Shown here: positions 61,095 to 64,000 of the stretch, one piece after another
How positions within the stretch are numbered: position 1 is the first letter of the stretch
Layout: every line of letters starts with the position of its first letter
From: Methanobacterium spitsbergense
GTDB lineage: Archaea > Methanobacteriota > Methanobacteria > Methanobacteriales > Methanobacteriaceae
Reading direction: 5' to 3'
DNA length: 64,000 nucleotides
Assembly (NCBI RefSeq): GCF_019931065.1
Contig: NZ_JAIOUQ010000009.1
Coordinates: 5,999 to 69,998 of the forward strand
Notes under the pieces: model-generated
Databases searched by the model: none
Seen by the model: the letters and a program-made list of their open reading frames with translations, nothing else
What the model was told of the DNA's origin: nothing
Translations under genes and position numbers: made by a program

Positions 61095-62204
61095 TTAAAC
61101 TCCTCCATTTCCCTTATTTAATTCTTTAAGCGGTGTAAAAACACTACAAGCTGCGTATTTGGTTCCGGCAGCTTTTAACACATCTGCAACATTATTGGTT
61201 ATTTTTGCTTCGGGTTTCCAAGCTTCTGAATCGCTTTTATCAACAACGACTACGTCATCGACTACTTTTTTAGATAATGCATAATCTAAAAGTGCTGTTG
61301 CAACACCACCATCTTGACCCTTAAGCATTGGTGCTTTTGCAGATAATATTTTGATATAATCTCCCAAAGGTTTCTTATCAGCTTCTTTGCTTAGAATATC
61401 ATCGGGTATGTAAGTTCTTGGACATGCAACGTAACAAAGGTTACATCCCTCAGGACATTTTCCCTTTAATTGGGGTTTTCTATCTTCGATTTTAATTATT
61501 TCTTCTGGACACACGTAATTACATGCACCACATAGTACACATGCGCCAATGTCAATCACATCTCCTTTGAGATCTTGAAACTGACATTTTGAAACTTCTT
61601 CAGTGAATTCATCAATAGGCATTTGCCTTCTGTAGATAACAGGCCTTCCAACTCTTTCCCTTTTAATTATTTCTTCTAAATTTTCTTTTTTCTTTTTGTT
61701 GGCAAGTTTTTCAATTATTTTAATTCCTGATTCTTCAATGGGTTTGGTTTCTATGTAATTATTGTCCTCTGCATTTTTAACGAGTTCAAGACCTTTATCT
61801 GTTCGGATTATAAGGGTTGACCATCCTTTTTCGGAACCAACAGAACCAACAGAAAGATCTGAAAGTTCAGATGTGAAATCCATACATATGTTGCAGTTTT
61901 TACGAATACATGATCTAGCTTTTTCAATGGGTATTTTAAATAACTGGTCTTCTTTCAAGTAGAACCATAGGAAATTTTTTTCAATTCTACATTCTTTAAC
62001 ATCATTCATATCCACATTATTCTCTTCAAGCAGTTTTTTCATGTAACTGTAAGAAAAATTTTCCATGCAGAAGAGTCCTATTTTAATGTCAATGGGTGTT
62101 TCTCCAAGGATATCTGAGAATCTTCCTAGTTTAGTAGCTGCTACCATATGGCATGGTGTTCCTACCATTGCCACTTTTCCCAGTTTGGTTATTGTTTCTC
62201 CCAT
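61095..62204 (-). CDS. FrhB-like F420/Fe-S oxidoreductase subunit with permuted domain order
   Basis: This 369-residue protein lies in the glutamate synthase operon. It contains both halves of the F420 hydrogenase/dehydrogenase beta-subunit family but in reverse order. The usual C-terminal half comes first (KVAMVGTPCHMVAATKLG at about residues 10-27; DIKIGLFCMENFSYSYM). Then come two ferredoxin-type motifs (CVLCGACNYVCPEE; CPEGCNLCYVACP at about 222-265). Last comes the usual N-terminal half (KGQDGGVATALLDYAL at about 295; AAGTKYAACSVF). It probably passes electrons from F420H2 or ferredoxin to GltB2. ATG 62204 suits the GAGGAGG site; ATG 62210 would overlap gltB3 (ATGA). Confidence 0.85.
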   Translation of the reverse strand: MGETITKLGKVAMVGTPCHMVAATKLGRFSDILGETPIDIKIGLFCMENFSYSYMKKLLEENNVDMNDVKECRIEKNFLWFYLKEDQLFKIPIEKARSCIRKNCNICMDFTSELSDLSVGSVGSEKGWSTLIIRTDKGLELVKNAEDNNYIETKPIEESGIKIIEKLANKKKKENLEEIIKRERVGRPVIYRRQMPIDEFTEEVSKCQFQDLKGDVIDIGACVLCGACNYVCPEEIIKIEDRKPQLKGKCPEGCNLCYVACPRTYIPDDILSKEADKKPLGDYIKILSAKAPMLKGQDGGVATALLDYALSKKVVDDVVVVDKSDSEAWKPEAKITNNVADVLKAAGTKYAACSVFTPLKELNKGNGGV

Positions 62205-62206
62205 CT

Positions 62207-62896
62207 TCATCCCTCCTCAGATTCTTTACCATAAAATGGTCTGTTAGAACGTGGAACTATTTTTTTAAAGGAATTATAGTCATTTTCTTCCAGATCAAAG
62301 CCATATTTTGGAAGTAACTCCTTAAGTTCATTTTCATCTTCGGTTGTTAATTTTTCAACCTTTGCATTTTTGCCGAGGCTTTTTATATTTCCCCGGACGT
62401 AGATTGCTCCCCTAATTATTGATTCGCCGGCATCCTCGGATATATTTCCTAGGATGATTATACGGCCACCCATCATGAATAATCCGCTCATAAAGCCAGA
62501 ATTTCCACCAACTATTATGGTACCGTTTTTCATGATTTCTCCAGTTCTTGAGCCTACGTCCCTTTTCACCACAACTGTTCCGCCATATATTCCCTGTCCC
62601 ACACCGTCACCTGCAGATCCATCTATAATAACTTCTCCTTCGGTCATGTTATCTGCTGGAAACCATCCTGCATTTTCTTTAATGTGTATTTTTGCACCAT
62701 GTATCATTGTTCCTGCGAAATAACCGGCTGAACCTTCTATAATGAGTTCAACAGGGTCTACTAATCCTGCTGCAAGATAGTGCATTGCATTTGGGTTTTT
62801 AATGGTTATTTTATCATATTCGGTTGCAGCTTTCTTAATGGTACGATTAACTTCCCTTGGTGGTTGGTGCTCAGCATTGATTATAAATTCACTCAT
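62207..62896 (-). CDS. gltB3: Glutamate synthase GXGXG-domain subunit
   Basis: This 229-residue right-handed beta-helix protein corresponds to the C-terminal domain of glutamate synthase (also seen in FwdC/FmdC). Repeated glycine-rich turns are seen: EGSAGYFAGTMIHG, DGSAGDGVGQGIYGG, GGNSGFMSGLFMMGG, GNISEDAGESIIRG. It is structural and shapes the ammonia channel. ATG 62896 follows TAGGTGATTACA. The stop overlaps the start region of the FrhB-like gene. Confidence 0.93.
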   Translation of the reverse strand: MSEFIINAEHQPPREVNRTIKKAATEYDKITIKNPNAMHYLAAGLVDPVELIIEGSAGYFAGTMIHGAKIHIKENAGWFPADNMTEGEVIIDGSAGDGVGQGIYGGTVVVKRDVGSRTGEIMKNGTIIVGGNSGFMSGLFMMGGRIIILGNISEDAGESIIRGAIYVRGNIKSLGKNAKVEKLTTEDENELKELLPKYGFDLEENDYNSFKKIVPRSNRPFYGKESEEG

Positions 62897-62955
62897 TGTA
62901 ATCACCTAAATTTCCCAATATATCGTTAATATTATATATTAACATTTTATACTCT

Positions 62956-63873
62956 TTAAATTGTGTAAGCCCTTGTTTCTCCAGGGGATATCTGGTCTAT
63001 ATCGTGTGTATCCATTACTTCACGTAGAGAAACTTCTTCTGACGCTATTGCAAAGACCTCATTATTTTCAGCCATAACTCCCGGCCTAAGCCCGAGTTGA
63101 TCCTTTGCTATTCCAACACCATCAGGTGTTCCAACTATATATGAAAAAGGTCCGTCCATATCCTTAACAGACTGTTCAAGGGCTTCTTCAAGTTTATATC
63201 CCTCTGAAAGTTTATCTGCTATGTAATGCACTATACATTCTGTGTCGTTGTTGGTTTCGAATATATGGCCTTTACGTTCTAATGGGTCCCTTAATTTCCA
63301 ATAATTGGTTATTTGACCATTGTGCACCACAGTTATATCTGGTATTATATAACTTTGAAATGGATGTGCATGATATCTATCAACAAGGCTCTCGGTTGAA
63401 AACCTAGTGTGGCCTATTCCATGTGTTCCCATCTTAGACTGTGTATCATATCTAGCTGCTATGTCCTTTACTAGACCAACATCTTTTATCATTTCAAATG
63501 AATGAGCTCCATTGAGCACAATGACATCATCTATCTTATCTATATCCATTATAAGTGGTTTTAATTCTGAAAAAGATTTTAGTCCAATTTTGCAGCGATA
63601 TATTATATAATTTTCAACAGAGGGGATTATTTCCTCTTTTTTAATAGGTGTTGCTATATTTACAGTGTTTTTCACGGCTTCAAGAAGACCTGGTTTTTCT
63701 TTGACTTCAATGTTTAGAAGGTACTCATTTTCTTCCAATCCTAAACCGCCATATATTGCAAAACCCGCAGAATCTGGCCCTCTATGTTGTAATGCATCCA
63801 ACATCTTGGTGAGAGCATCACCTACTGGGTGAAGTTTTCTGTCTTTAAATACAACTCCTGCTATTCCACACAC
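62956..63873 (-). CDS. gltB1: Glutamate synthase glutaminase-domain subunit
   Basis: This 305-residue class II glutamine amidotransferase starts at [17 protein letters not shown], with the catalytic Cys2. It has [40 protein letters not shown] (Arg binding glutamine), [20 protein letters not shown] and [13 protein letters not shown]. It releases ammonia from glutamine for GltB2. AAGGAGGTATTGAA precedes the start, and its first codons overlap the end of pdxT by 13 bp. Confidence 0.94.
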   Translation of the reverse strand: MCGIAGVVFKDRKLHPVGDALTKMLDALQHRGPDSAGFAIYGGLGLEENEYLLNIEVKEKPGLLEAVKNTVNIATPIKKEEIIPSVENYIIYRCKIGLKSFSELKPLIMDIDKIDDVIVLNGAHSFEMIKDVGLVKDIAARYDTQSKMGTHGIGHTRFSTESLVDRYHAHPFQSYIIPDITVVHNGQITNYWKLRDPLERKGHIFETNNDTECIVHYIADKLSEGYKLEEALEQSVKDMDGPFSYIVGTPDGVGIAKDQLGLRPGVMAENNEVFAIASEEVSLREVMDTHDIDQISPGETRAYTI

Positions 63874-64000
63874 TTCAATACCTCCTTAATGAAATACTCA
63901 TGAATCCTAGTATCATCTGTAAGCTCAGGATGAAATGCTGTGGCAATATGTTTTCCAGATGCCACTGCAACAATTTTACCCTTGAGTTTAGCGAGTACCA
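63861..64000 (-). CDS. pdxT: PdxT glutaminase of PLP synthase, C-terminal fragment
   Basis: The minus strand at the window's right edge reads [20 protein letters not shown], then [16 protein letters not shown], and stops at TAG 63861-63863. The AFHPEL motif holds the catalytic His and Glu of the class I glutaminase triad of PdxT/SNO. The rest of the gene lies beyond the window. PdxT feeds ammonia to PdxS (54569). It overlaps gltB1 by 13 bp, so PLP and glutamate synthesis appear co-transcribed here. Confidence 0.88.
   Translation of the reverse strand, partial: VLAKLKGKIVAVASGKHIATAFHPELTDDTRIHEYFIKEVLKCVE

Overview
The window looks like a chromosomal segment of a hydrogenotrophic methanogen of the order Methanobacteriales, most likely a Methanobacterium-type organism. 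The evidence is an AT-rich genome, archaeal information-processing genes (MCM, Orc1/Cdc6, aIF2-beta, aIF6, NMD3, S19e, L31e, L39e, LX, prefoldin, FtsY, RNase P Rpr2), an archaeal ether-lipid prenyltransferase, the archaeal oligosaccharyltransferase AglB, the methanopterin enzyme MptE, an F420H2 oxidase-type flavoprotein, and TATA boxes with GGAGGTGAT-type ribosome binding sites. I found no rRNA, tRNA, CRISPR array, insertion sequence or prophage. Almost everything reads as core chromosome.

Layout. 1-12 kb: a truncated HEAT-repeat gene, a secreted protein of unknown function, a giant U32 peptidase-family protein, the lipid prenyltransferase, TrmO, a frameshifted MFS transporter, an HD/OB exoribonuclease-like protein, a membrane-anchored sulfite-oxidase-fold molybdoprotein, a polyprenol-kinase-like protein with a P-loop kinase, and thymidylate kinase. 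12-17 kb (minus strand): mcm, aIF2-beta, nmd3, tyrS and a small conserved protein in one co-directional block. 17-27 kb: rlmE with a phosphoesterase, topA, aglB, a DRG GTPase, thi4 and an AK6-like kinase. 27.5-32.6 kb (plus strand): a compact translation and secretion operon (rnp4, yhbY, rps19e, pdcd5-like, PP-loop ATPase, rpl39e, rpl31e, eif6, rplX, pfdA, ftsY). 32.6-46 kb: mixed housekeeping genes (PRC-barrel, methyltransferase, dCTP deaminase/dUTPase, DUF763, nadA, mtnP-like, rtcB, fprA, two acidic orphans, a lone ATP-cone protein, archease, cdc6, mptE). 46-54 kb: a class V aminotransferase, a B12-binding radical SAM protein overlapping a ThDP enzyme, acetyl-CoA synthetase, and a polysaccharide flippase.

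54.5-64 kb is a nitrogen and cofactor region: pdxS, two tandem amt-glnK operons, and a split glutamate synthase operon (glutaminase domain, GXGXG domain, an FrhB-like protein, and the FMN/Fe-S synthase domain) that follows pdxT. Each amt promoter has a GGAA-N6-TTCC-type element about 22-25 bp downstream of its TATA box. That is where an NrpR operator is expected, so both transport operons are probably repressed when nitrogen is plentiful.

The most unusual observations are four. The FrhB-like protein in the glutamate synthase operon has its two halves in reversed order (circularly permuted). The duplicated amt-glnK cassettes carry similar but non-identical operators. A B12-radical SAM protein and a ThDP-enzyme gene are translationally coupled. 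A small extracytoplasmic molybdoprotein has an unexplained palindrome upstream.
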